A stretch of 64,000 nt of DNA from Ziziphus jujuba (GCF_031755915.1 NC_083388.1:3169501-3233500); one strand, 5' to 3'. Counted from the first letter of the stretch, positions 36,901-51,566 are shown. Notes: generated by a model not told the origin, from the letters alone. Translations and numbers: made by a program.

Positions 36901-39191
36901 AATCTCTTCGTCTTATTATTCAGGAAGCGACCAATTCCCTTTGTACTGCATACAAGGTGTGTTAATTTTTCTTAATTTGGCTAAATCTGTTAGCTTTAAG
37001 CTCCCTTTCAGCAATGTGGATATTTTTGTGATAGATAACTTTATCAAAATAAAAAATTGTATAGAGAAGGATGATAAATCCTCCGACACAGTCAAGAAAT
37101 ATTATAATAAAAAGTTACTAAATTACATCCTTCCAACTCATGAAACTGACTTGATGGCCCACAAGTTTGCCTACCTCTTTCTCTTTAATTATGCCAACAT
37201 ACTGAATCTGTATCTCATCATTGATACTGGTTTACTATTGAAACATTAGGGTGCACCATCAACTGTGTTAAAGGATCTGGAGACCATTTTGCTTAAATAT
37301 TCTCAGGAGGTACTGCACTTATGCAATTTCATGATCTACTTTTCTCATGTATGAGCTGCTCCATAGTGGTGTTTAATTCTTGTGTTGACCAGGAACAAAG
37401 TGAAGTAAGATTCTGTGCTGTGAGATGGGCAACATTTTTGTTTGATATGCAACATTGCCCTAGTCGATTTATTTGTATGCTTGGGGTGGCTGATTTGAAA
37501 TTGGATATAAGGTACTTCAATTTTTTTTATTTTAAACATAGAACATGATTGCCGTAAACTTGTCTTTGCTGCTAGTGCTCTCTCTCTCTCTCTCTTGTCA
37601 TGTAGTTTACATTTTCCTGTATTTGAGGATTTCTCATCCTCACTATATAATGCTTTTTTAATAAAAGTTTCCTAGTATTCCTACCCAAAATCAAACCAAG
37701 ATAAGACATGTATTTGAGTAACCTGTGTCATTCTATATGTGGTGGAACACTGATGATTATTATTATTTATTATTATTTTTTTGTACAAAGAGAGCATGCA
37801 GTTCCATGAAAAGAGAGGCAAATCATTACCAAAAACCCATATAATTGAATATGAATCTCCAAAACAATTATAAGGATGAACAATTTATTTGCACTTTCTG
37901 GTGAATTTGCTAATACCACCTTCAAATTTCAGTAAAATGTGGTTCAATATCATTTTTAAATTGTGGTTAAATGTCAGTTTTATCCTTGTTTCAGAATCTG
38001 GTCATTACATTTGTGTCAAACATCTAATTTTCCCAGAGGCAATGAATCTAGTTTTCCTCTCAGCCATAAATTTGGGCCAAGTACACTGAAAACATTATAT
38101 CCCATTTTTCTTGAATTTGTTTTCTTTCCTTTCAATAATCTTCCACATTTACCACTGACCTTGCTATTGACTCTCTAAGTTGGTTTTTGAGAGTTACCTT
38201 CTCAACATTGGTGCAATAAGCTAAAGTTTGAGCTTATGCATATGCTTTCACATAAAAAGCTTAACTTTGGAATCCCTCTTTATTTTATATTTATTTTATC
38301 TGTTGTTTCAGGGAAATGGCACTTGAAGGGCTTTTTCCTAAGGAAGATGACAAGCAAAGCAGGGGTGAAAAATCTGATACGCTGTACCCAAAACTTGGAA
38401 TCATTTTAGATTATATTCTTAGCCAGTGTCCAAAGTTGTTAGACTCAACTGAGATGAGGGACCAAAGGCTTGAATTTCATGCGAAAACATATGTGGTTAT
38501 GATTAAATTTTTAATGAAGTGCTTTGAGTCAGAGGTGGAACAAAACAAATCTGTAGAGATATCATCTGCATTTTGGTCCTCTGTGGAAAAAATGTGTCTG
38601 TTGCTTGAACATGCAATGGCTTTTGAGGGCTCTATTGAGTTGCATGCTAATGCATCAAAGGCATTGATTGCAATTTGTTCTTATATTCCTGAGGTTATTA
38701 TCACATACACTGATACTTTTTTGTTGTTTGTATATTAACATGCATTTTTCTTTATTTTCCCATTATATTTTTCTTACATGTTTCAATTTATTTATAGATG
38801 GTAGCTTCACGCTATTCCCAAAAAATTTCATGGCTAAAGCAACTACTTAGTCATGTGGACTTGGACACCCGTGAATCAGCTGCACGTTTACTTGGAATAG
38901 CTTCCTCTGCTCGTCCTATAGCTGATTCCTGTGATCTAATTTTTGAGCTAATTGCCATAGTTAGTCAAATGCAGAAGTTAAGGTTTGCAGCATGTATTTT
39001 ACAAGGATTTTGTTGTTTGTAATTGTATATTCAACAAGCTGCCCTTTTCTTTTCCTTTACATAGATCATGACATAGTTTCTGATCAAGGGCTCATACGAA
39101 TATTCTTCAGGTTTGAGACTCAGCATGGAGCATTATTAGCAATAGGATTTGTCACTGCAGATTGTATGTCAAGAACACCTGCTGTGAGTCA

Positions 39192-39229
<38 letters not shown>

Positions 39230-40954
39230 CTTATCTTATTTTTTATATCCTATGTTGAGCACTATTAGTGATCTTTTCTGAAATACCTGTTAGTTACCGG
39301 AATTAAGTAATTTTCTTGGTTGCATTAAACATCATCAGCATAGCATCATAGTTGCTAGTCTTCTCAAATGCAGCTGAGCTTCAATATTTATTAATGTTTT
39401 TGCAAGTGATTGAATCTGACATTTATATTTACACAGATTCCTGAGATGTTGTTTCAGAATATACTCAAATGTCTTGTTGATGTTGTTAATTCTGAGACTG
39501 CGACACTGGCTGCAGTTGCAATGCAAGCACTAGGTCACATTGCACTACGTATTCCATTGCCTTCACTTGTTGATGATTCTGGTTCAGGTAATTTGAATGC
39601 AGATTATTTTGACTGCTGAAGCATGGTTACTATATCTTTGCACCTACAATTAATATGTGGTACTAACTAATAACTTATTGTACTTGGTTTGTGGTATTAA
39701 CTAATAACTGATTGTACTGCAGTTGATATTTTGACTGTTTTACAAGAAAGGTTGAGCAAGCTACTTTCTGGTGATGATATTAAAGCAGTTCAGAAAATCG
39801 TTATATCCATTGGACATATTTGTGTCAACGAAACATCACCTTCACGTCTAAATACTGCCCTTGATTTGATTTTCAGTCTTTCTCGATCTAAGGTTAGTTT
39901 CAAAATTTTTATTTTTATTTTTTTTTTCCTGCTTATTTGCTTGTTTCACATGTTGAATTGCTTGTGTACTGAATAGACCCTTATCATTCTGTTTTCTTTA
40001 TGTATGAATGGTCAAACTAAGAATGTAATCCATTCCGGTTGAGATAGTTTGGTCTCTATCAAAACTTGAACAAAGGAGAATAGTTTTGATTCATACGCAG
40101 ATAAGTGATGGATTGTATATCACTATCTCTTTCAGAGATTGGTTGGTTTTTGACGTTTAAGTAAGTTATAGAGACAAAAGTGAGAAGAAAATAAGAAAAA
40201 GAAGAGAAGTTTCTAGAGAGTCTTGCAACTCAATCAAAGAAAACATTAGAAAAGAGTGATTGTGGTGTGTTATTAAGCACAATGTAATCTACTGCACTCT
40301 ATTCATTTCTTATCAATTAAGCTTATGTTTTTAATTTAAAAAATGCTCCATGCTGTAATGAAGCAAAATTGCTATTTGAAGCAGCCATGATAGGACATTG
40401 AAACATCTCTGAGTCCTGTGCATGATCACAAATAAAAAATGCTCTCACAACTGATGCATCTCACTTCTCCGTGTGTATGAATGTCAGATACAAATCTATC
40501 TCCATGGAAGGATACTTAACCGATGCATTTCCATTACTGTAGCAAGTTTCTCTAATTTACGATGTCTTTGGGATAGTTAGTGATATATGATATATCTAGT
40601 CCACATATGACAAGGGTACTTCAATAATAGGTTTGCCGGAATTCATGCTCCATCTAATTAGGAATGGATCTAAATTAGAGTGTTAAAACGTCCCTTATGT
40701 TGACTTTAATGGAGAGTCTTTTTCTTTACTTATTTTCAAATGTAAGGTCAAATAGTGAAAAAGAAGTCAGATGAGAACTAATTCTGACACTAATATCTAC
40801 CATCTTAGTTTCTTCTCTGAGAATTATGAAAATACACTTTGTTATACTAGTGTTTCTAAACAATTTTCTGTGATATTAATTATATCCTTCAAATTTAAAG
40901 GGGAGGTTGCGAGGTGCTGATTGTGTATTTATAACCATCCTAATAAATGATAGC

Positions 40955-40985
<31 letters not shown>

Positions 40986-43900
40986 TACTTGTAATTTGAT
41001 ATGATGTATGAAGGTCAGTATAACTGTCATCTTTTCCTCAAATTGATATGTCAAATACATTTAATTTGGTTCTTTCCAGATCAGCACTAAGCCAAAATTA
41101 ACATTAGCATTGGGTGATTTAGTCTTTTGTTATACCAGTCCAAGCTGCATATGCCTACAAATAGGAGAATCTCTGATCTTTGCATTTGTTGACTTGTGTA
41201 GGTTGAGGATATCCTTTTCGCTACTGGAGAGGCTCTGTCATTCTTGTGGGGAGGTGTTCCTGTGACTGCTGATGTGATTCTCAAGACAAATTATAGTACA
41301 CTTTCTATGGCTTCCAATTTTCTTATGGGAGATGTAAGCTTGTCCATGTCAAAATATACTGCTAATGGGAACAGTGCAGCTGATGAAGAATACCATGCCA
41401 TGGTTAGAGAAACTATTACCAGAAAGCTTTTTAAGGATCTTTTATATAGCACCAGGAAAGAAGAGCGCTGTGCTGGGACTGTCTGGCTATTATCAATTAC
41501 AATGTATTGTGGCCATCATGCATCCATCCAGAAAATGCTTCCAGAAATTCAGGTTTGCCATTTGCAAGGATGAATATCTGTGATTTTTTGTTTTTGGTCA
41601 ACCAAGGGAAATTTTTTCAGTTTTAGTATCAATTAGACATGCTTCATGGTTTTAGTTTCATCACTGGAAACTATACATTGTAGAGGGGTTAGGATATGTG
41701 CTTTTTCCTCTTTCCTCTCCTTTGGTTGTTATGTAAAGAATATACTGACAGAGTTGAAGGATTGATCTAGTGGGTTTAGGTTGCAGAATAGCTACAAGAA
41801 ATTTTTAGCCTTGAGTGGGGGTGTTCAAAGTTGATCCTGAGATTCAAGGTTGACCTTGTGCCAATGGTGAAAAGTGTTTCTATCTTTGTATGACTTTCTT
41901 CTTCTCTTGTAACCTAATGTCATTGGTGAGGCCACTGTTGGCAGATAAAGATTTTAGAGAATTGTGTATTATGAACAATCAAATGATTATCGTGGAACTC
42001 TAAGAATTATAAAACCTAAACCTTACTACTGGTTCTTTATAGTGCTAGTTAAAAATACCTTTGAGCTTCAGCATGCCTTCTAAAGTACTAAAAATTATCC
42101 ACTTTTCACGATTATTTATGATGGAATTTGGATGGATGTTTTGTTTAAAGGCAATTGCTAGTTTATGTGTTTTATTGTTTTTCTTTTTTGTTTTGTTTAT
42201 GATCTTTGAGGATTACTTATCCTGATTTATGTACGGAATGGCTTTAGAATATATGTAATATATATATATATAAAGTAATACCATTACGCTTGAAGTATCT
42301 CACCAAAATGTTCATATAAATGCAGGAAGCTTTCTCAAACCTACTTGGAGAACAGAATGAACTTACACAAGAATTAGCCTCCCAAGGCATGAGTATTGTA
42401 TATGAACTGGGTGATACATCAATGAAGAAGAACTTAGTAAATGCACTTGTAAACACTCTTACTGGTTCAGGGAAAAGGAAAAGAGAAGTCAAGGTAAGTT
42501 GGTCTTTCCTCTCTTTTTCCCTTATTTTTCCTTTCTAAATCTGAATTTGGAGTCGTTTTTAGCTCGTTGAAGACTCAGAAGTGTTTCAAGAAGGAGCTAT
42601 TGGAAAAGGTCTTGATGGAGGGAAGCTTACCACTTATAAGGAGCTTTGCAGCTTAGCAAATGAGATGGGACAGCCAGATCTAATTTATAAGTTTATGGAT
42701 CTGGCTAACCATCAAGCTTCTTTAAATTCAAAAAGGGGTGCTGCCTTTGGGTTTTCTAAGATAGCGAGGCTAGCGGGGGATGCTCTTAAGCCACATTTAT
42801 GTTTGTTAATCCCAAGGCTTGTTCGTTATCAATATGATCCTGATAAAAACGTGCAGGTACACATACTTGTGCACTCTGGATAAAGTAAGAGACTGTTGTT
42901 TTCCAGAAAGCTGTGTTACTTTCTATTGCTTTCATGCAGGGTGTAGTTTGTCAGATGTTTGTAATGTGTATCTTTGACAGGAGAGAATTGTTTCTTTGTC
43001 TTTTCTTTTATATGTAAAAAACAACTTTTGGAATATCCCAACTCAATTAATTTACCACACATTTAGTATTGCAATTAGCTCATTTTCCTCTCTTGTTATT
43101 CTTGTAGGATGCAATGTCACACATATGGAAGTCGCTGGTGGAAGACTCGAAGAAAGCCATTGATGAATACTTTGACCTGATTGTTGATGATTTACTAATA
43201 CAATGTGGATCTAGGCTTTGGCGTTCCCGTGAGGCATCCTGTCTTGCTCTTGCTGATATAATTCAAGGGCGGAAGTTTAGTCAGGTGGCAATTTTATTTT
43301 TCTTCATTTTTTTAATGGGTATTAATACTGATTTTTTGGTACTATTTCGTTGCTGTGTGTACTTGAAGGTTGCCTACAATTGGGAAGTGTGATCATACAT
43401 GATACTGAAATAAATTTAATAAGGTTGCCTACAATTGGGAAGTGTGATCATACATGATACTGAAATAAATTTAATCTTCTATAGGAATTTTGTATGCTAT
43501 GAGTTATGGGTTTGATTCTGGTTTTGATGAAGGGCAGCTTTTATGGTCATTGTATGTTCTTTTTCTTATCTGTTGTTGTTGTTGAATCTATAATCTGTCA
43601 TAAACTGTTCAAAGATAGGACTATTTCTGCTCCTTTGCTTTAATTTAATTCAATGGAAGGCTTCCTTTTTATATGTGAAGGAGAATGGTTATGGAAAAAT
43701 TGTAGTTGTAGATTTGCAGAATTTGGAAACTATATTCCATATTTCCACAGAAACACAGACCTGTTTCTGGCCCTAATGTGGGCCTATGTCGATCAGTTTT
43801 TCCATTGTCCATTCAATATGACTGATGGTAAAAACTTTTCCAACAACATTGACAATTAGTATAGGGAGCTTCTGCTTGCATAACCAAAATCTCTCTTTAC

Positions 43901-46900
43901 ACTACTATATTTTTGTTTATATATGTTTGGTACTTTATGACCAAACATTTTAGACATTTTCAGTCAGAGAGTACTGAACATAGCATGTTAGGTAGTCAAT
44001 GGCCGAACATGTTTTAGTTGCTCAGAAATATAACTCCAAACAATTTCATTGTTAAGCCAACAATAACCAAACAAATCTCTGGTTGTGTAAAGCATTGTTT
44101 GGTTATGCAAAAAGAACAGCTACTTTCTATGTCTTTTGTATTTGTTTTAGGATCATGATTCCTCGGAAACTATCAAACTATGCTTGCATGCTTTGTCATC
44201 ATTGTCCATCTATAATGTATATCATTTGTTTTCTCATTCTCACTATCATTAGATCAGCCTATCTTTTGCAAGTTAATATCTTCTCTGTTTGTTTATTGGG
44301 CTGTGCTTAGGTTGGGAAGCATATGAAAAGATTATGGTCAGCAGCATTCCGGGCCATGGATGACATAAAAGAAACAGTTCGAATTTCTGGTGAAAAATTA
44401 TGCCGTGCTGTAACTTCATTGACAATGAGGATATGTGATATTTCCCTGACTGATGCCTCAGATGCTAGCCAAGCAATGGATGTTGTTCTGCCTTTTCTGC
44501 TTGCAGAAGGCATATTAAGTAAAGTTGACAGTATCCGCAAGGCATCTATTGGCGTTGTTATGAAGCTTGCGAAGGTTAGCATTTCTTTTCAGTATTATTT
44601 TCATTTTAAGGTTGCATTACTTGCTAGCAATAGAATATCAATCCTAAGGACTAGGTATCAGGTACATTTGGTGTTTTCTTTAAATTACAACACTATTCTT
44701 CTCAAAGTAAAGCACTCATGTCTTTTATCACCTTCAACTTGTTGGTTCTTTTGCATGCAACATTTTTTATCCTTAACATATCTTTTTCCCCCTCGAGTTT
44801 GATGAATATATTCTGGTCTTGTTTCGTTACTGTTATTGTTTCATTTTTTTTCCCCAATATGACTAGGTTGATATAAGCATCAACAGCCCACTTGAGCAAT
44901 TTTCCATTCTCCCATTGATTCCTATGATATGTGCAGGATGTTTATCTTTTAGCCGTTGTCAAAATTCTTATAACCATTAGTCCCATACCCTTATTGAGAT
45001 TCATTTAAACCTGTAGCATCTCTGTGCTGCTTTTAACTATTATTTCCTTTTAATGAACATTAATTTTATTATACACATATATATATATATATATATATAT
45101 TTTTTTATTTGCCTTTACCAGTTTAGTATGATTGTATTCACCAAGAAAACCTTTCAACATTTAGGGATTTCTTTTTCTTTTACATTTTTCAGTTTTGGGC
45201 TTTTGCGATTTGGATTGAGTAACATAGTCTAGTTTTTATCATTTTATTTGTCTTGAATGTTGAATGGAACACTTAATAAGGAAAATAATCTTGATTCTCG
45301 TTTAATTTTTGTGGTGTGTTTTCTTTAATTAATTTGTTTATGTTTACATATTAAAGTTCATTACTAGTCAGCTATTGTTTGGTTTGTTTATAGGGTGCAG
45401 GAATTGCACTTCGTCCACACTTGTCAGATTTAGTTTGTTGCATGCTTGAGAGTTTATCAAGCCTTGAAGACCAAGGGCTTAATTACGTTGAGGTTTGACA
45501 AAATGCTAGATGCACTCTTGCATTTACAAATTAATTTATGCTTATGCTTTCTTTAAGTTTATTTGCTGAATTTCGTTATATCTTCCAGTTGCATGCAGCT
45601 AATGTAGGAATACAGACAGACAAGCTTGAAAATTTGAGAATTTCAATTTCGAAAGGCTCGCCAATGTGGGAAACTCTTGATCTCTGCATAAAAGTTCTGG
45701 ATACTGAATCATTAGACCCATTAATACCTCGTCTTGCTCAGTTGATCCGATCTGGAGTAGGTCTTAACACTAGGTGAGTGGTAACTTTTTGACCTAAAAG
45801 ATGATGTTGCTGTGAGAAATTCTGTTGAATAACATGTCATCTACACTGTTTCACTTGGACATAATTGTTTCTGATGCTGTTTATGATCCTTGCATATTCT
45901 GCAACAGGGTTGGTGTTGCCAACTTTATTACGCTGCTCGTTCAAAAGGTTGTGCTTGATATCAAACCATATACAAGCATGCTATTGAAGTTGTTGTTTCC
46001 AGTAGTTAAGGAGGAGAAAAGTGCTACAGCCAAGCGTGCCTTTGCTAGTGCTTGTGCTATCGTTTTGAAGTATGCTGCACCACCTCAGGTGGAGAAGTTA
46101 ATTGAAGACTCAGCAGCTTTGCATACTGGTGACAAGAATGCTCAAATTACATGTGCGGTTCTATTAAAAAGCTTTTCATCCACAGCCTCAGATGTTGTGA
46201 GCGGTTATCATGCAGCAATTATTCCGGTTATTTTTCTCTCAAGGTCTGAGTCATATATATATATATATATATATTTTTTATCATCACATTATTGTCAAAT
46301 CATATTCATTATAACCTGAGTCCTTTGGAGATACTATTCGGTTTACTAGAGACTATTCATGGTCTCAGATGTTGTTGCATTATGTTAGTTTGACTTTCAT
46401 AATTGGTACTAATTATTGTGTTGACTTTATATGGTATATCGTCCCCTACTTTTTAATAGCTAAGCTTTTAAATTGAGGGTCGGTCGAACATCATGTAAGA
46501 ATGTGTTCATTTGAGAATTGCTCTGATAATATCTCGTATTAGGCATCTCAGTCTATTTCTTAGCTGTAGAATTTGTTATTCTGTTTATAAATGGAATTCA
46601 ACTCTTGCAAAGTGCCATGGGCTACATATGATGTTTAGTGGAACCTCCCCCTGCGAGAGTTGTGGGTCAGGTGCTTCGAGGAAAGATTCATTCTATTGAC
46701 TGTTGTGGATTACATATGCAGAATGATAGGGAATTGAATCTATCCACTTGATGTGAACCCTGCAGGCTTCTTAATCAGATATCCTGGAGTATTTCCTTTC
46801 CATTTTCTGTATATATCTCAACTATGACTTTTGTACCTAAAATTAGGTACTTATCCAAATTCAGGTTTTTGGTAGTCACAACCTGGGTGATTTTTAAAGA

Positions 46901-49900
46901 ATTGAGTTAAAATGTTACCTTTTAGTTGAAAACTACTCACTCATTACATCTCATTAAATAATTACTGACAGGCTAGTCATCTTCATATTTAACCTAAGGT
47001 TGTGTAAATGGTTTTTTATTGAAGTTGGAATCGACCTGTTGTATCACAGATTTGAGGATGACAAGTATGTCTCTGGCCTGTTCGAGGAGTTGTGGGAGGA
47101 GCATACAAGCAGTGAACGGGTAGCCCTCCAGTTGTACTTAGGGGAGATTGTCTCTCTTATATGTGAGAGTATTACATCTTCATCATGGTCAAGCAAGAAA
47201 AAGGTAGGTGTTATCTTTTTCCTTTTCCCCCTGCCTTCTCATTATTATTTGTAATTATCAATTTCTGCCACACATCTTGAAGGGTTATTATTACTTGACT
47301 TGCAGTCTGGACAAGCAATAAGCAAGCTTAGCGAAGTTTTGGGTGAATCCCTGGCCTCTTACCATCATGTTCTCCTTCAGTCTCTTATGAATGAAATTCC
47401 TGGTCGTTTGTGGGAGGTAGGAAGAACTTTTCTAATATTAGATGTGGAAAGAACTCAGTTAAACCACGCAAGATATTTGTCTCTGTTACCATTACAGTGA
47501 GGGCAGGGAAAGAAATAGAGAGGCATAAATGCCACATGAACAATTTTAGTATAGTATTTCCATAACACTTGTATGGCTGTAGGGTCCCAAATCATATCAC
47601 AAAATGTTTTGTCATTTATATGATGGTTCATTGAATAATTGAATGTGACAGGGCAAGGATGCTCTTTTGTATGCAATCGGTGCTATTTCCAAGTCTTGCC
47701 ACACAGCAATCTCTGCTGATAATCCTTCCACTCCAAATGCCCTTTTGTCTTTGGTATTGACTGCATGTACCAAAAAAGTGAAAAAATACCGTGAAGCAGC
47801 TTTTTCATGTCTTGAACAAGTAAGTATTCCCTTATGGTTCATGCATAGCATTTATTAAACCTTTTTTTTTTTGGGGACAATATTGACTAGTAGAATCTTG
47901 GGAGTATTTTTATTGCGGTCTGTGCTTCCTTGACACACTTACTCATTGCAGTTTATATTCCATGCTTAAACAAGTTTAGTGGAGTTCTGGTTTTGCACCC
48001 TTAGCTTCTGAGAGATCCAGTTATCCTGTAATTGCCAATATATTACCTGACAGTTCTTTGCACTCTTTGAAAGAATTATATGTTAGAATACCTTCTTTTG
48101 GCTCTCTTTTTTAGTTCATTGGGCAAATAATTGAATATTAATGTATTTAATGGTAGTGGAGACGGTTCAAGGATTAAAATTTTAATACATACAGAGCTGC
48201 TACAAGATGGTTTCTTGTACCATTAAGAATTTGAGCATTTCTAAGGGTAGCAATATCAGCGAAACCCTAACTATCAGGTTTCTTCTCAAGCAAAGATGAT
48301 CGCTATCTTTTTACTTTGATTTATCTGGGTTATTGTCATGAAATGTCTGTTTGAACTCCTGTTTCTTTCCTTTTATCTTTTCCAGTCAGACTGTAGAAAT
48401 TTGGTTTCATGATAATTGATCAGATTATACTTTTATTTATGTTCCGTCCTATTGTTCAACTCATATGGTTCATAATTTTTGTCCCTTATATCTTATGTTT
48501 TTGCTCTTATATTTTCTCCAGGTTATAAAAGCCTTTGGTAATCCGGAGTTCTTTAACTTGGTTTTTCCATTTTTATTTGAAATGTGCAATTCGGCTGCTC
48601 TCTCTAAGTCTAGGAAAGCAAGTTTGGGAAGTGACTCTACTAAAGCAGGTAGAGACATAAATCGTAGTTTTCATCTGAATGCTAAAATATAATTCTTATT
48701 CTTGAGATTCTTAAAGCTACATAAATTTAATGTGCAATGGTTTGAGTACATCTTATGTCTAGTAAATTTAATATATATATATATATATATATTTTATAAT
48801 TTGATTTCCAATTTATGGCATCATAGCTTATTCCGTTTTATTTGAGAGATATACAAAATCAGTGAGCAGAAGTTCATTATAGGCTCTCAAAATAGTAGAA
48901 TATGAGTTGGGGTTAATTATATGTATATTTTTTTGAATTTCCATGCACAATTATTTCTTAATTTTCCGCTGATTAGTTTTGTTCAGCAAGTATTAAAATT
49001 TTCGTCTGAGATTCCAACAGTCCGATATTGTTTGAAATGCTAATCATGAGGTGGATATGTATAACTCAAAGCATTCAAATTATCATCAGGAAATCTTATT
49101 CAATAAGTACCACAAGCATCATGATATTCTCACCAAGGTGGATCTTTCTGTTTAATTTGCTTTCAAATTGTTCACCATATGGAAGTAGTGGCACTTTAAA
49201 TCTGCAGTTAGGTGGTTAGACTGTGTTACGAACTGTAACTTGAATGCAAAAGCTTTAAGCTGTACTTGTAGTCTGAGAGTAGCTTACTTTGGATGCAGAA
49301 TTAGATGATACAGAAGAGATTTCAATTCCACATGAAAAAATTTTGGACTGCCTGACTACTTGCATCCTTGTAGCACACATAAACGATATTGTAGAACAGC
49401 AAGAGAAACTAATGCATCTCTTAGTTACTTCCTTGTCACCTTGGTTTCCTTGGACAGGTACGTGTTCTGTCTGTTTTCATCTATTGTGTGTCCGGCTTGA
49501 CTAGGAAGAGGTCTAATTCCATTAGTAATTAAACTATTGTGGCAGTCAAAATATCAGCATTTTCATCAATCAAAGAACTCTGCTCAAGGCTGCACGATGT
49601 ATTGGTTGATTCCGAGAAAAAGGCTGCACATGCTAAACTGGCCTCTGTAGTTCAGGAGGCAAGAGTCCAAATTTTCTATAATTATCATTATTAGTTGATT
49701 GAAACCTCAAAATTTTCTCATGGAACTAAAAGAAGGTTTTTATTTTTTTATTTATTTTTTTTAATTTTTTTTTTTCAGTTGTTTCAATCAGTATCGCCTA
49801 AAGTTGTCGAATGTATTAGCACTGTGAAGATTTCTCAGGTTTGTCATTCTCTCTCTAATATTCGTTGGAGATTGTAATTTGTTATGGTAGGTTTTTCACT

Positions 49901-50371
49901 TATGGAAAATCCTTATCTTGCTAATGAGATTTCGGTTTGTAACTTTTTTGCTAAAAAGATAAAAATATATTAATTAACATATCGATTGTCTCGAACTTTG
50001 GATCTACAAAAATACCTTAAGATTATGTACATTTTAGTATGTGTATATATATACATCTTTGCGTAAATATGGGTTTTGTATATATATATATATATATAGT
50101 CCACTTTGCTTCATATGCCATCTAATGTATATAATGTTATTTTCTGTACATGTGCGGCCAAGTTTAGGTTCATATCAATGCTTCAGAGTGTCTTGTAGAG
50201 ATCATTAAGCTATGTGGTGACCTTCAATCAGTATGCTGGGCAAACAATGAATTTAGGGAAGAGCTTCGTCGTGTGCATGAGATGGAGAAAAATGATGCGG
50301 CAAAATCCTTGCTAAAGAAATGCATTGAGATCCTTGAAAGTCTGAGGCATAATGCTGTCCAAGACACCTGA
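31025..50371 (+). CDS. ECM29: ECM29 proteasome adaptor/scaffold protein (HEAT/ARM repeats)
   Basis: Rebuilt as 35 coding exons totalling 5,475 bp, hence 1,824 residues; I recall the Arabidopsis protein as about the same length. Exons: 31025-31219, 31678-31845, 31918-32007, 33025-33161, 33280-33370, 33519-33601, 33704-33810, 34159-34311, 36114-36178, 36392-36479, 36585-36663, 36848-36956, 37250-37309, 37393-37511, 38312-38693, 38798-38982, 39111-39183, 39437-39587, 39723-39892, 41202-41552, 42326-42493, 42563-42856, 43108-43284, 44311-44574, 45394-45492, 45589-45773, 45908-46243, 47050-47203, 47306-47416, 47652-47819, 48522-48648, 49299-49457, 49546-49658, 49779-49838, 50168-50371. Every junction keeps frame. 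The N-terminal third carries the Ecm29 stabiliser domain; the rest is helical repeats (LWRSREASCLALADIIQGR, KRGAAFGFSKIARLAG). ECM29 binds the 26S proteasome and acts in its quality control and localisation. All introns are GT-AG except probably intron 33, a GC donor. Intron 8 holds retroelement remnants. Confidence 0.95.
34768..34875. repeat. 54-bp tandem duplication at the edge of the TRIM element
   Basis: ATAGTGATTGGGTACTGCATTTCTTAAAC is followed by a near copy offset by 54 bp (34768 and 34822). The first copy already ends in TTGCCATCTATCCC, the same bases found just inside the left LTR of the neighbouring TRIM. The duplicated unit therefore included the element's end. Confidence 0.75.
34859..35140 (-). 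mobile_element. TRIM-like miniature LTR retrotransposon in ECM29 intron 8
   Basis: Two direct repeats of about 80 bp (34859-34938 and 35061-35140), beginning TGTTAAGTTGCC and ending TTTTCTAATA, flank about 122 bp. Next to the right repeat, GCTCCAATACCA (35049-35060) is the complement of TGGTATTGGAGC, close to the initiator-Met tRNA primer site TGGTATCAGAGC. Next to the left repeat, CCCCCTCACA is the complement of a purine tract. This layout (LTR, primer site, purine tract, LTR, no coding room) is that of a terminal-repeat retrotransposon in miniature, oriented on the minus strand. The two LTRs differ at roughly a tenth of positions, so the insertion is old. Confidence 0.72.
35141..35920 (-). 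mobile_element. Truncated Copia-type LTR retrotransposon (LTR, primer site, gag remnant)
   Basis: On the minus strand the order is: an LTR at 35920-35647 (274 bp, TGTTAGCATA...TTTTTCACA, with TG and CA ends), a primer site CGGTATCAGAAC at 35646-35635 resembling the Met-tRNA site, then a gag frame beginning at the ATG at 35538. The conceptual gag carries plant Copia (UBN2-type) signatures such as NYVYWAYVMKNFLL, ITWFNDSVEQSIRQL and ATAKEIWDYL-like text. It contains at least two in-frame stops. The element ends at the TRIM boundary near 35141, so pol and the second LTR are missing. It is inactive and lies antisense within intron 8 of ECM29. Confidence 0.78.
43366..43475. repeat. 55-bp tandem duplication in ECM29 intron 23
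   Basis: AAGGTTGCCTACAATTGGGA and the following 35 bases are repeated directly at an offset of 55 bp with no difference that I can see. It lies within the intron between 43284 and 44311. Confidence 0.9.
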
Positions 50372-51512
50372 ACTCTAGTACAGCAACACTAATGCTCGGA
50401 TAGAAACAGGAAGCCTTTTGTAAGATTATATTATTATTTTTAATACTATATCATTCTTCCATAATTTTCATTTAGCTAAATTTGAAACCTCAAATCACTT
50501 CCATTTATTTTACACATCTGCAGAGGGAATTCTAACAACTACTCATAGAAAGCAATAGCTTATATGAAGGAAAAAGACATATGCATTATATTGAATTTGT
50601 AATTTGTTCTATGGTTGTATATAAGCCAATTTAAGTTTTTAATGTTAACATTTATTTCTTTACACCCTAACTAGTATACCTAAAGATTACTTTTGTTTTC
50701 TTCCACTTTTCATACACGTGCATGTATATAGAATAGTTATCTAGTTAAGATATCCTGATTTTATAAAATTAGGATATGGTATAAAAAAATTAGACTAGAG
50801 GAAAAATAACCGATTTATCTTTACGGATTTAAATTATATTCTAATTTTATAAAATCAAAATATTTTAAAAGGATCAGCATTGTATATATATATATATATA
50901 TATTGTGTTCCTTCAGCTTTTATCTATTTCATTGTAGTGGGGGAGGGAATGGAAATATCTCTTGATTGTATTCTATTTAAAATAAATTTGAAATTAATGT
51001 TGGAATTTGAAAAAATATTCAGTCAATGAGAGCTAAACATGTCAGAGATGCCCAATTGACAATTTGGCACTATCAAACATGATTTCAGTTGGCAGAATAT
51101 GCATAGAGAATATCATGACAATGGAATTGAAATTTTTTTTTTTTTTTTTTTTAAATAGAAGTAGAAAGAGAATGAAAATTTTGGGTACAGTAAAATTGAG
51201 TTTTAGGGTACACTTTGGTAGGGTCTTTGTGAGAAGAAAAGAACAAAGAAAATTACAATGAGATGGACAGAAAAGATGGCAGTTTTTGGTTGTTACTATT
51301 GACGGTGCTCCAATGGAAAAATGTTTTATTGGTGAGTTTGATAAGAACATAAGTCCTAGCCATCCATGTCACTCAAAAAACTTTTATTTTATTTTATTTT
51401 ATTTTGGCTAAACCTAATAAAAATAATCCTCGGGAAAACCTTTTTCCCAAGGCCAGGAATTCCCGACGTACGTCAGGCAGAGGTGGGGCAGCGTCACACT
51501 GAATATGTGAAA

Positions 51513-51566
<54 letters not shown>

